Positions 35,810 through 43,655 are shown, counted from the first letter of the stretch. The stretch is DNA of 64,000 nt from Kitasatospora sp. MAP12-44 (GCF_029892095.1 NZ_JARZAE010000004.1:2604001-2668000); one strand, 5' to 3'. The notes: generated by a model not told the origin, from the sequence alone. Numbers and translations: made by a program.

Positions 35810-36560
35810 TCACTCCGGGGGTGCGCTGTACCGTTCCACGGCGCTCCGGCTCGTGCTGCCGTCTCGGAAGACGAGTTCCCACGGACCGGTGTTCACATCG
35901 AAGTCCTTCCCGAAGCCCAGCCACTTCCCGGCCAGCCTCCGGCCGGTCGGCTCGGCGAGTAGCTGGAGTGCGCCGTGGTAGCGCGCGCCCCGGTAGTAAC
36001 CCTCGCTAGCCGTCTGCTCTATCCACGTACCCGTGACCACATTCCGGTCGGCCTGTAGGTCGAGCATCAGCGAGGACCCCGAGTGGGAAGACGACAGCGA
36101 TCGACCCGTGAGGCGGTTCCCGCGCTGAAGGAGCAGGACGTGGTGCTTACCGACGAACGTGTCTCCCCGGCTGGAGGAGAAGAACTCGTATCGGCTGAGC
36201 CAAATCCCTGAGTAGTTCTGACCGGTGGCGGTTGCCGGCTCTGCGTCCGGACTCTCGATACCACCCCCGCCGGCCGCCAGATCATGCCCACCGTGCCCGT
36301 CGGGTTGGACCCTCTCGCCGGGTTCCGGCATGTCGAAGCCCATAGCCTCAACCGGCATGCCTGTAACGGCTTCCAAGGCGCGCGTAGACCGGCCGGGGCT
36401 GACGGCTGGTACCCGATTCCCAGCGCTGCACAAGCCGCTTGTTCGCGTCGTTCGGTTCCCCTATGCGCTCCCCGGCATCCCGTAGGCGCTTCGCCAGCTC
36501 GTCCTGACTGAGACGCATGCCGAGCCGCACGGCCCGCGAGGTGTCGTTCGGTGTCGTCAT
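35810..36560 (-). pseudogene. XRE-family regulator broken by a 2-nt deletion in a CG repeat
   Basis: The N-terminal part (MTTPNDTSRAVRLGMRLSQD, from ATG 36560) is an XRE helix-turn-helix that reads to PRPVYAR near 36382. The rest (ALEAVTGMPVEAMGF through the C-terminal domain with GIWLSRYEFFSSSRGDTFVG and GKWLGFGKDFDVNTGPWELVF, ending 35810) is in another frame. At the junction the minus strand has TACGCGCGCC; one more GC pair would restore a continuous protein of about 250 residues of a form common in Streptomyces. So the gene is frameshifted, either naturally or by sequencing error. The C-terminal domain probably senses a ligand. Confidence 0.75.
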
Positions 36561-36709
36561 GAGGGACACGGTACGACTCAACGGGCCCTCAATGACACCG
36601 AAATGACGCCCCCGAGTGACACCAGACCGACGCCTGACGCGACGCCGCGCTGCCCCCCGCCCTCCCGGGAAGGTTGGTCAACCGACCTGGGGGGACGAGG
36701 GAGGAACGA

Positions 36710-36910
36710 ATGTCCGTACCAGCAGGGCCGACCGCCGGGGCATACCAAGGGATCGTCACGGACCACAACGGGGATCGCCGTCCAACCCGCTCCACCGCTC
36801 TGGACTACGACCCGAACGTCAAGCTGGGGCCGTCGCGGGGTCAGGACTGGCCGTTCTGCCAGTGCGGCAGCGACAAGTGCCCGGACAAGCTCTCTCGAGC
36901 ACTGCCGTAA
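36710..36910 (+). CDS. Small Cys-containing hypothetical protein
   Basis: A 66-residue protein (MSVPAGPTAGAYQGIVTDHN) with a strong GGGAGGAA Shine-Dalgarno 6 nt before the ATG, so translation is credible. The C-terminal half contains DYDPNVKLG and a CQCGSDKCPDKLS cluster of three Cys that could bind zinc. It is divergent from the broken XRE regulator and may be its former partner. I do not recognise the family. Confidence 0.65.
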   Translation: MSVPAGPTAGAYQGIVTDHNGDRRPTRSTALDYDPNVKLGPSRGQDWPFCQCGSDKCPDKLSRALP

Positions 36911-37048
36911 CGAGCGGTCCCACAAGCGCCCGTGCCTGCCGTCGGAAGGGTCAACACCCCGGAAACTGCGCCTCGCACTGCAATGGCGGGGGTGGAGGCT
37001 GCGAAGGCAGCTAGCCTGAGCCCCACCGAACACGGAGAGGGCGGGAAC

Positions 37049-37276
37049 ATGGACAAGGACGAAGCCCAGCGGGTAGCCGGCACACTCCGCCGCCTAGGTC
37101 TGCGGGGGATCGTCTCCCCGGAAGACCTGGACAACCCGGACGGGCAATGGCGGGTGTACGACAGCGCCGACCCCGACACCCGGCGGGACATCACCGACGA
37201 AGCACTCGCGGCCATCAAGGACGTGTCCAGCCGAACCGGCCCGACGCGTGGATTCGTCGTCCCCGTCACCCGCTGA
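37049..37276 (+). CDS. Small hypothetical protein
   Basis: A 75-residue acidic protein from ATG 37049 (MDKDEAQRVAGTLRRLGLRG) with GAGAGGGCGGG upstream. It contains VSPEDLDNPDGQWRVYDSADPDTRRDITDEALAA, with alternating Asp-rich loops and a short beta strand, and ends FVVPVTR. There is no membrane segment or catalytic motif. It follows the small Cys protein in the same direction and may be in its transcript. Function unknown. Confidence 0.65.
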   Translation: MDKDEAQRVAGTLRRLGLRGIVSPEDLDNPDGQWRVYDSADPDTRRDITDEALAAIKDVSSRTGPTRGFVVPVTR

Positions 37277-37336
37277 ACAGCACCTCATAACGGCCCCGTT
37301 CGACCAGTGACCCAAGCGCTGGCCGGGCGGGGCCTG

Positions 37337-37379
37337 ACCTTGACCATGCTCAAGCAGTCTCCTACATCCGCCAGTCCAA
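37337..37379 (+). repeat. Fragment of a serine recombinase start, copy 2
   Basis: This is the partner of 35751-35793 in the same orientation. In this copy the recombinase-like frame continues a little further (QAVSYIRQSKKREGGSQAS) before coding character is lost. The two copies bracket 1.6 kb that holds the broken XRE gene and two small genes, as att sites or duplication scars would. Confidence 0.6.
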
Positions 37380-37527
37380 GAAGCGCGAGGGCGGCTCGCA
37401 GGCTTCCTCCACTGCGCGACACACCAAGCTTTCGCCTGCCTCAGGCGAATATTCGAGAATCAAGCCTTCCGCGGGATGGCTTCCGGGGCATCCTGGCTCC
37501 GTCCAGCCCGACGACGAGGGGAACGCC

Positions 37528-38352
37528 GTGACCGACTCCGGCGAGGTGGCCCAGCTCCGCAACGTCAAGCCCGGCGAAGCGTTCGTGATCGTACCGCGCG
37601 TGCTGCTGGCGGACTTCTCGCCGCGCGACGTTGATCGAGAGCCGCTGCTCATCAGCTTCGAAGAGTTCGACGGCATGTTTGAGACCTTTGAGCACACGGC
37701 CTTCCGACTGGAGACGCGTCGCCGCTACCGCTCCGACGAGCAGACGGAGACATCCGGCCGGTTCTCCGCAGGACAGTCGGCCGGATGGGACCTCGATGAC
37801 CCATGGTGCCGATCGCGCCGTGAACAGGTGGCCATGGGCAAGCGATTCGAGCGCGTGAGGATCATGGACAACCCGCCGACGGTCGGGCAGCTGTACCTCC
37901 TCGACAATGCCGAGCGGAACAGCGCCGCGGGCGAAGTCATCCGGTACCTCTGGCGCACCGACGCCGATCGCCTGAGCCTTCCGGATGAAGACGCGTGGTT
38001 GTTCGACTCGCGCGTGATCGCACTGTTGCACTTCGACGCCGACGACGATCTGACTGGGGTGGAGCTGATCACAGACCCGGTGCAGGTGGCTCGCGCCTGC
38101 CAGGTCCGGGATGCTGCATGGCACTTCGCCAAGCCCCACCGCACGTTCAGCGCTGAGGTACCGTCCGGCGCGTGGGCACAGACTTCCAGCAGGCCCGAAT
38201 CGCCCTCGGTATGCGGCTGCGTGAGCTGCGTGCCGAGGGCGGTTTTACGGGTCGGCAACTGGCCGACCGCCTCGCTGGCCAGTGCGGCGGTATACGGGCC
38301 GGATGCCCAGCGGGTCATCACGCGGTGCCGCAGGGCGCTCGGAGACATCTGA
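37528..38352 (+). CDS. DUF6879 family protein with abnormal C-terminus
   Basis: A 274-residue frame from GTG 37528 (GAGGGG Shine-Dalgarno). Residues 1-about 205 look like a DUF6879 protein, including the typical end DAWLFDSRVIALLHFDADDDLTGVELITDP and a final AWHFAKPH. DUF6879 genes usually stop near this point and pair with an XRE regulator. Here the frame reads on for about 65 unusual residues (PSVCGCVSCVPRAV) that overlap the XRE start in another frame. That extension is probably an artefact of decay. The role of DUF6879 is unknown; linkage to XRE regulators suggests a toxin/antitoxin-like or regulatory pair. Confidence 0.7.
   Translation: MTDSGEVAQLRNVKPGEAFVIVPRVLLADFSPRDVDREPLLISFEEFDGMFETFEHTAFRLETRRRYRSDEQTETSGRFSAGQSAGWDLDDPWCRSRREQVAMGKRFERVRIMDNPPTVGQLYLLDNAERNSAAGEVIRYLWRTDADRLSLPDEDAWLFDSRVIALLHFDADDDLTGVELITDPVQVARACQVRDAAWHFAKPHRTFSAEVPSGAWAQTSSRPESPSVCGCVSCVPRAVLRVGNWPTASLASAAVYGPDAQRVITRCRRALGDI
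38172..38290 (+). pseudogene. Truncated XRE regulator (N-terminal helix-turn-helix only)
   Basis: From GTG 38172 the frame reads MGTDFQQARIALGMRLRELR then AEGGFTGRQLADRLAGQ, the first two helices of an XRE regulator of the DUF5753 group. After that the family sequence (expected helix 3 and the ligand domain) is lost; the following residues (CGGIRAGCPAGHHAV) are junk in this frame. It sits exactly where the partner of DUF6879 is expected, so it is a decayed remnant. Confidence 0.65.
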
Positions 38353-38508
38353 GAATCCACACGCAGCCGGGCCACCGCTCGAATCGGTATTGGCGTCCGA
38401 TACCCCTGCGAAACGCTGCCCTTTCAGGCAGAACCGGTCGGTGTCGGGTTGCGTGTAGGGGATTGGCCCACCTTGTGCAGGTGGCTTTATCAAACCTTGG
38501 AGCTTTTC

Positions 38509-39222
38509 TTGAAGACCCGTCACCTGACCGCTGCCGCCGTTCTGGGCTTTGCCGCACTCACGCTGACCGCGTGTGGACCCGATGCGACCCCGTCGGCCTC
38601 CGCGCCCGTGGCAGGAACCCCCGCCGGCACAGCCCCCGGCTCGGCCGCATCGGGCGCGTCGGGAGCAACGGGCGCGGGCAAGTCCACTGCGAAGCCGGGC
38701 GGGACGGCGAGCCGGCCGGCCGGTACGGACGCCCCGATCTGCGGCAGCTCGGAGAAGGAGAGCGACGTCACCGGCCAGATGATCGGCCTGGATGGCAAGG
38801 CCGATCCCCGGTGGACCGGCGTCATCAAGCTCACCAACACCTCCGGTAAGGCCTGCGTGATCTACGGAGCCGCCGACCTGCGGACCGACGGCTCGCCCGT
38901 GTTCACCAAGCTGGCCACCGGAGTCCTCGGCAGCGGAGCGTTCGCCACCGACCGGGCACACGGAACGGTCCTGACGGCGGGAGAGTCGGTCTACCAGCCC
39001 GTCACCTGGCTCTCCTCCCCGCCGATCGCCCCCAACGCGACCTGCACGACCGGCTCGCAGCTCATCGTGGTCCGCAACGACGAGGTCCTGACGGTGTCCG
39101 TCCCCGTGAAGAACGCCCGCTTCTGCCCCGACAAGGCCACCGGCTCCCCGCAGGTGCTGATCGGCGTCCCGCAGACCAGCCTCGCCGCAGCACAGGCCCA
39201 GCTGCAGAACGTCGCTTCCTAG
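38509..39222 (+). CDS. DUF4232-type secreted lipoprotein
   Basis: A 237-residue lipoprotein. TTG 38509 follows a GGAG Shine-Dalgarno and gives a short signal peptide ending in the lipobox LTAC (C22). A Ser/Ala/Gly-rich linker leads to a beta-sandwich domain with the DUF4232 hallmarks: CGSSEKESD, WTGVIKLTNTSGKACVIYGAADLR and late PVTW...CTTGSQLIVV and ARFCPDK cysteines that should form disulfides. The domain is common in actinobacterial exported proteins; its ligand is unknown. It is transcribed alone. Confidence 0.85.
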   Translation: MKTRHLTAAAVLGFAALTLTACGPDATPSASAPVAGTPAGTAPGSAASGASGATGAGKSTAKPGGTASRPAGTDAPICGSSEKESDVTGQMIGLDGKADPRWTGVIKLTNTSGKACVIYGAADLRTDGSPVFTKLATGVLGSGAFATDRAHGTVLTAGESVYQPVTWLSSPPIAPNATCTTGSQLIVVRNDEVLTVSVPVKNARFCPDKATGSPQVLIGVPQTSLAAAQAQLQNVAS

Positions 39223-39583
39223 CCGGCGTCAGCACGTACAGCTGCCCCGCCCTCGGCAGGCCACCGTCATGGTGGCGACGCCGTCACCACCACCGCGACA
39301 CCGCGAACACGAAGTCCCGCCGGACCAAGATCCGGCGGGACTTTGTCGTTGCCGCCCGACACCACCAGAAGCCGTCGCCCTCATTACCAGATCGAACGTC
39401 GCGCAACACCCAGTACCCGCGCGGAGCCGGACGGCGCAGATAGTTTGCAGCCGAACCAGTGAACCGGGATCGAGGCCCATCAAGGAGCGGCTCGCCGATG
39501 CCGACATTCATATGACAAGTGGTCGGGTCGGCTCGCCCTGTGCAGCAGGCTCCGCCCATGACTCCAGCAGATAGGAGAAGTTC
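39223..39583. other. Gene-free region between lipoprotein and WxL-like module
   Basis: A 361-bp gap. It holds the terminator of the lipoprotein gene (39312-39343), then mixed sequence with no coding bias, and finally the AGGAG Shine-Dalgarno of the next gene. The stretch 39400-39530 has moderate AT content and probably carries the promoter of the surface module. Confidence 0.5.
39312..39343 (+). terminator. Terminator after the DUF4232 lipoprotein gene
   Basis: A perfect 13-bp stem (arms 39312-39324 and 39331-39343, AAGTCCCGCCGGA and its complement) closes a 6-nt loop. TGTCGTTG follows, so it is a typical GC-rich Streptomyces terminator with a weak T tract. Confidence 0.8.
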
Positions 39584-40126
39584 TTGCGCGCGAAGCATGT
39601 ACTGACCGGGGCTATTGCCATAGCTCTCGTGGCCATCGCGGGTCCGGCAAGCGCCGCCGGTTCGGGGGACACCACCGTGACCTTCACCGTGACGGTCGGC
39701 GCCATCTCGATCACGGTCCCCAGCTCGGCCGGCCTCCCGGCCGGGGTCCCCGGTGGCACGACCAGCGGGCAGCTCGGGGCGGTGACGGTCACCGACAACC
39801 GCGCCCTGCTCAACGCGTTCTGGACGTCGACGGTCTCCTCGACGGACTACACCACGGGTGGGGGAACGGCCCCGGAGACGATCACGAAGAGCAACGTGTC
39901 CTACTGGTCGGGACCCGCCACCGCCACAACCGGCAACGGGACCTTCACCCCCGGACAAGCCACGTCCACCCAGAAGCAGGCCCTGACCACGGCGATCACC
40001 GCTTTCAGCATGACCGGCGGTAGCGGAGACAACTCCGCGACGTGGAATCCGACGCTGGTGGTCGCGGTACCCGCCTCAGCGGTAGGTGGGCTCTACACGG
40101 GGACGGTGACACATTCGGTCGCATAG
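39584..40126 (+). CDS. Secreted WxL-like beta-sandwich surface protein, paralog 1
   Basis: A 180-residue exported protein. The TTG start has AGGAG upstream; the signal peptide (MRAKHVLTGAIAIALVAIAG to about ASAAG) is clear. The mature part is all beta: TTVTFTVTVGAISITVPSS, LGAVTVTDNRALLNAFWTSTV, then SYWSGPATATTGNGTFTPGQAT and the C-terminal TWNPTLVVAVPASAVGG, YTGTVTHSVA. The last block resembles the end of Firmicute WxL proteins. It has no sortase motif. It shares this layout with the gene at 41343-41885 and is followed at once by a DUF916-like anchored protein, so it is probably bound to the wall through that partner. Confidence 0.75.
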   Translation: MRAKHVLTGAIAIALVAIAGPASAAGSGDTTVTFTVTVGAISITVPSSAGLPAGVPGGTTSGQLGAVTVTDNRALLNAFWTSTVSSTDYTTGGGTAPETITKSNVSYWSGPATATTGNGTFTPGQATSTQKQALTTAITAFSMTGGSGDNSATWNPTLVVAVPASAVGGLYTGTVTHSVA

Positions 40127-40145
40127 TCCGGCGCTTCGCCTGGCA

Positions 40146-41147
40146 TTGCTGACACTGCTGCTGGCCGCGCTGTGCATCAGCGCGGCCAGCGCGGTCGGTG
40201 CGACGACCACGACGGGCCGGTCCGCGAACGCGGATCCAAGCCCGGACGGCAGCGTCGGCATCCGCCTGCTCGAAGCCCCGCTCAACCGGCACGACGACCC
40301 TCGTGCGCTCACTTCCATCGTCGACCACCTCGCCCCCGGCGCCGTGATCAATCGACGGCTGGAGATCTCCAGCACGTCATCCGCACCCCAGCACGTCGAG
40401 GTCTACCCCAGTGCCGTGGCCATCGAGCACGGCAGCATGGTCTTCGCCCCTGACCGCACGGCGAACGAGCTGACGGACTGGGTCACGCTCGACCACACCA
40501 GCCTCGACCTTCCCCCGCACGGCACAGCAGAGGTACGGGCAACCATCAACGTGCGGCCCGCAGCGTCCTCCGGGGAGCGCTACGCCGTCATCTGGGCCCA
40601 GGTCGCCTCCCGGCCCGACCCTTCGCACACCGTGACCACCGTCAACCGCGTAGGGCTTCGCCTCTATATCGATGTCGGGCCCGGTGGTGAACCGCCGTCG
40701 GACTTCCAGATCGGGGAACTGACCGCCACACGTACCAAGGACGGACAACCCGAGGTCCTCGCCCAGGTGCACAACACCGGCCAACGCGCCCTGGACCTCG
40801 GCGGAACACTGTCGCTGACGGACGGCCCGGGCTCCACGAACGCCGGGCCGTTCCAGGTCACACACGGCACCACCCTGGCGCCGGGGGACACCGCACCGGT
40901 CACCGTGCTGCTGGATCCCAGACTCGCCGACGGCCCCTGGACGGCACACCTGACGCTCGTCAGCGGCCTCGTCAAGCGGACCGCAACCGCAACCCTCACC
41001 TTCGCTGCCTCGCCCGGGAGTACCAGCCAGGGCGTCCTGCCCCAGACGGGATGGCCCACCCTCGGCCCGGTCGTCGCGGTGATCGCGGCTGCCGGAAGCC
41101 TGGGCCTGCTGCTCCTCGCCGCACGACGCCGTACCGGGAGGCGATGA
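40146..41147 (+). CDS. DUF916/WIP-like surface protein with LPQTG sortase anchor
   Basis: A 333-residue protein if TTG 40146 is used. That start lacks the basic part of a signal peptide, and a rare ATT at 40113 would give a full one (RSHSPALRLALLTLLLAAL). The ectodomain has two beta domains: GSVGIRLLEAPLNR...DHLAPGAVINRRLEISST and VTLPPHGTAEVR-like text at about residues 100-160, and a second Ig-like half with VLAQVHNTGQRALDLGG. It fits the WxL-interacting protein (DUF916) pattern. LPQTG (298-302), a membrane helix and Arg-rich tail anchor it to peptidoglycan. It lies between the two WxL-like paralogs and probably carries them on the cell surface. Confidence 0.75.
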   Translation: MLTLLLAALCISAASAVGATTTTGRSANADPSPDGSVGIRLLEAPLNRHDDPRALTSIVDHLAPGAVINRRLEISSTSSAPQHVEVYPSAVAIEHGSMVFAPDRTANELTDWVTLDHTSLDLPPHGTAEVRATINVRPAASSGERYAVIWAQVASRPDPSHTVTTVNRVGLRLYIDVGPGGEPPSDFQIGELTATRTKDGQPEVLAQVHNTGQRALDLGGTLSLTDGPGSTNAGPFQVTHGTTLAPGDTAPVTVLLDPRLADGPWTAHLTLVSGLVKRTATATLTFAASPGSTSQGVLPQTGWPTLGPVVAVIAAAGSLGLLLLAARRRTGRR

Positions 41148-41223
41148 AGAGAACTCGAAGCGGTCCGCGCGACGCGCCGCGCCCCCCAGCGGCGGAGGCC
41201 GGAACTAGTGTGGGTGAACCACA

Positions 41224-41251
41224 CGCACCGCCGGGCTGGGTCGGCGGTGCG
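41224..41251 (+). terminator. Hairpin after the DUF916-like gene
   Basis: Arms 41224-41233 and 41242-41251 (CGCACCGCCG and its complement) form a perfect 10-bp stem around an 8-nt loop, 77 bp after the LPQTG protein. It suggests the second WxL-like gene has its own promoter downstream. Confidence 0.55.
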
Positions 41252-41342
41252 CGGAACTGAATGACGGAGTATCGGACGACCCCACCGACTGAGACGAACC
41301 GCGACGTGTCGCCTCGCGACGCCGCCGCTGGAGGAAGAACCA

Positions 41343-41885
41343 GTGAACGAACCGGCGGCCGTGCTCGCCGCCCGAACGACAGTGGCGCTGTCCTGCGCAA
41401 TCGCGGTCGTGCTGCCCACAGCCTCGCCGGCGTGGTCGGAAACCCCGCCTGAACCCCGGTTGCTCGGCCTGTCCATCACGGTACCGACCTCGGTGAATCT
41501 CGGGAGTACGGCGCCTGGCGGAACGATCACCGCGCACCTCGGCTCAGTGACAGTCGACGACACCGGCGTCGTGTCCAGCTGGACGGCCACCGTCACCGCG
41601 ACGAACTTCACCACGGGCGCCGGCGCACCCGCCCAGACCATCGCGAATGGCAGGCTCTCCTACTGGTCGGGGCCGGTCACCGCGAAGACCGGCAGCGGTA
41701 CTGCCACCCCGGGGCAGGCCACCGCGGCGCAGGCGCAGAGCCTGAGCGCCTCCCGCACAGCCTTCACCCTGCAGTCAGGCCTCCTGATCACCTCCGTGAC
41801 CTGGAATCCGACCCTGATCGTTTCGGTGCCGGCCTCCGCTGTAGGGGGTGCGTACACCGGAACCGTGACGCACTCGGTTGCATAG
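41343..41885 (+). CDS. Secreted WxL-like beta-sandwich surface protein, paralog 2
   Basis: A 180-residue exported protein, the same length as its paralog at 39584. The GTG start follows a strong GGAGGAAG Shine-Dalgarno. A signal peptide ends near residue 32 (ASPAWSE). The mature domain repeats the paralog's blocks: LGLSITVPTSVNLGS, SYWSGPVTAKTGSGTATPGQAT and TWNPTLIVSVPASAVGG, YTGTVTHSVA. The C-terminal 30 residues are nearly identical between the two, while the first halves differ, which suggests a conserved anchoring end and variable exposed faces. Two consecutive copies around one DUF916-like partner resemble WxL loci of Firmicutes. Confidence 0.75.
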   Translation: MNEPAAVLAARTTVALSCAIAVVLPTASPAWSETPPEPRLLGLSITVPTSVNLGSTAPGGTITAHLGSVTVDDTGVVSSWTATVTATNFTTGAGAPAQTIANGRLSYWSGPVTAKTGSGTATPGQATAAQAQSLSASRTAFTLQSGLLITSVTWNPTLIVSVPASAVGGAYTGTVTHSVA

Positions 41886-42034
41886 TCGGCGGCAAGGCCG
41901 CGCGGCGGCGCACCCCGGCCAAGCGAACGGAGGCCCGCGCCGCCGGAATCGCGTTCCCTCTCGGCGTCAACTCCGGTATTCCCTGCGAAAATCAGGGCCG
42001 GGAGTTCGGCGGCGGTCACGAAGCGGGGGCACCG

Positions 42035-42982
42035 GTGATCCAGATCAAGCTGACGGCGGACGCGACGGCACGCACGCGCTTCGCGATCTCGCCGGTCTAC
42101 CAGACCATGGGCTTGCTCTTCGAGCTCGGCCGGCGCCCGCAGCTGGTGCCCCGCGAGTTACGCCTGCGCAGCCGGACGGTCATCCAGAATCGCGGGCTCT
42201 GGCTGCTCTCCGCACTGACGGTGAGCGAGAAGGGCTACACGCCGGACTTCCTGACTCCGGAGCCCGTCGCCTACCGCTCACCAGTGGACGATGAACTGCA
42301 CCGCATCGCGGGCGTCGCAGCAGACCGAGTGCGCGACGAGATGGCGGTGGTGTGCAACGGTCTCGACGTCGCCGCGCTGCCGGCGCGCGCTGCTCAGCGC
42401 ATCGTGCTGGAAGCGCTGGACGCGGGCGAGGACCGGTTCGCGGAGCAACTCGCGTGCCAGCTGGACGTGTTCTGGGCCGAGGTGATGTCACAGTCCTGGG
42501 AGGACCTCTCCGAACGCTTGGAGCGCGACGTCGACCAGCGTGCCGCCATGACCGCACGATCCGGCCTCGGTGGCATGATCGACGGCCTGGACCCGGTGTT
42601 CGGCTGGGCCGACGGCGCGCTGTCGGTCAGGAGCGAGTACCGCGTCGAGATCGAGGCTCCGGGGGTCATCCTGATCCCCGGAGCCTTCCTCCACTCCCCC
42701 ACGTTCTCCATCGACCCGACCTACGCGGATACGCCGCGCACGCCCGTGATCACCTACCCCATCGGCGCCCGGCCGGACGTCCCCCACGACCTCGGAGAGC
42801 TCATCGGCGGATCCCGGGCCACGATCCTGAAGGCCCTGGCGACCCCGCGCACCACCGCCGAGGTCGCCCGACACGTCCACCTGAGCCCCAGCACGGTCTC
42901 ATACCATCTCCAAGTGCTCCACCGCGCCGGCCTGTTACGGCGCTTCCAGCGCTCACGCCATGTCTTCTACCAGGTGTTGTAG
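42035..42982 (+). CDS. ArsR-family winged-helix regulator (DUF5937-like) with TTA codons
   Basis: A 315-residue regulator. Residues 1-about 235 form a long effector-like domain (MIQIKLTADATARTRFAISPVYQ), and the C-terminal 75 residues are a winged helix (GGSRATILKALATPRTTAEV, HLSPSTVSYHLQVLHRAGLLRR). This order matches actinobacterial DUF5937/ArsR-type proteins. It contains two TTA leucine codons (42158 and 42935), which in Streptomyces make expression depend on the developmental tRNA BldA. It is in the same orientation as the WxL-like module and may control it. GTG 42035 has only a weak G-rich Shine-Dalgarno. Confidence 0.8.
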   Translation: MIQIKLTADATARTRFAISPVYQTMGLLFELGRRPQLVPRELRLRSRTVIQNRGLWLLSALTVSEKGYTPDFLTPEPVAYRSPVDDELHRIAGVAADRVRDEMAVVCNGLDVAALPARAAQRIVLEALDAGEDRFAEQLACQLDVFWAEVMSQSWEDLSERLERDVDQRAAMTARSGLGGMIDGLDPVFGWADGALSVRSEYRVEIEAPGVILIPGAFLHSPTFSIDPTYADTPRTPVITYPIGARPDVPHDLGELIGGSRATILKALATPRTTAEVARHVHLSPSTVSYHLQVLHRAGLLRRFQRSRHVFYQVL

Positions 42983-42992
42983 GACGGGCGAC

Positions 42993-43029
42993 GGCCGTGG
43001 CTGGAGACCCCCGTCCACCAGCCACGGCC
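42993..43029 (+). terminator. Terminator after the ArsR-like gene
   Basis: Arms 42993-43004 and 43018-43029 (GGCCGTGGCTGG and its complement) form a perfect 12-bp stem around a 13-nt loop, starting 10 bp after the regulator stop. Confidence 0.65.
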
Positions 43030-43210
43030 CGTGCGCTCGTACCGTCGGAGCGGCCGCAACCCGGCCCGAGCAGTACTGGCGAACGCCCCTGATCCGCCGC
43101 CAGGGAGCTTGTTCCCGGCCGGACATGACCAGTGAAGCGGCGGGACGGGCAGGCAATCGAATGATTCGACCAGCTTCGAAGACGATCACCACGGGGGGGC
43201 GGCCGCACAG

Positions 43211-43253
43211 CACAGAGCCCCTGACGCCCGAACTGGGGCGCAGGGGCTCTGTG
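43211..43253 (-). terminator. Terminator of the DUF397 operon, copy 1
   Basis: Arms 43211-43223 and 43241-43253 (CACAGAGCCCCTG and its complement) form a 13-bp stem, with an inner GC-rich extension. It follows the stop of the double DUF397 gene. A diverged version of the same hairpin lies at about 43688-43728 behind the second DUF397 gene. Confidence 0.7.
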
Positions 43254-43266
43254 GTGAACCCGGGAG

Positions 43267-43581
43267 TCAGACGGCCCCGAACTCGCCCGCCTTGATCCCG
43301 GCAACGAACGCGGCGAACGCCTCGGCGCCGAACACCAGCGCGGGGCCGTGCGGGTCCTTGGAGTCACGGATGGGGACGACGGCGTGGAAGTCGGGCGCGA
43401 CCTCCACGCACTCGCCGCCATTGTTGCTGCGCGTGGACTTCACCCAGCGAGCGCCGGCCAGGTCCGTGGAGTCGCGGTTCAGGGCGACGGCCGGGAAATC
43501 AAGCGCGACCTCCACGCAGATACCGCCGTTGTTGCTGTGCTTGGACTTCACCCAATGAGCGCCGGACAAGTCGATGGTCAT
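43267..43581 (-). CDS. DUF397 protein with internal duplication
   Basis: A 104-residue protein. The domain start is present twice (AHWVKSKHSNNGGICVEVA and ARWVKSTRSNNGGECVEVA), followed by one normal end (DSKDPHGPALVFGAEAFAAFVAG). DUF397 proteins are usually 60-70 residues and partner XRE/DUF5753 regulators such as the one at 43958. In the BldB/WhiJ type systems such pairs act in development. Its ATG overlaps the stop of a short relic of an XRE gene, so it was copied together with part of its neighbour. Confidence 0.85.
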   Translation of the reverse strand: MTIDLSGAHWVKSKHSNNGGICVEVALDFPAVALNRDSTDLAGARWVKSTRSNNGGECVEVAPDFHAVVPIRDSKDPHGPALVFGAEAFAAFVAGIKAGEFGAV

Positions 43582-43655
43582 CAGTCAACTTCCTTCCGAA
43601 CAACGGGGATCGCGACGAGCGAGGCCACCTTCGACAGCGACTCCACCCATAGCCG
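43581..43655 (-). pseudogene. Relic of the 3' end of an XRE/DUF5753 gene
   Basis: On the minus strand this reads LWVESLSKVASLVAIPVVRK then EVD and stop, next to LQVESLSKVASLAVIRAVRK then ELE in the intact gene at 43958-44785. Only about 24 codons remain, directly upstream of the double DUF397 gene. It shows that the DUF397 region arose by duplication of a unit that included the end of the regulator gene. Confidence 0.75.

Noticed and set aside
38449-38508. Upstream start for the DUF4232 lipoprotein
   Set aside because: It would put polar residues before the signal peptide; TTG 38509 has a well-placed GGAG.
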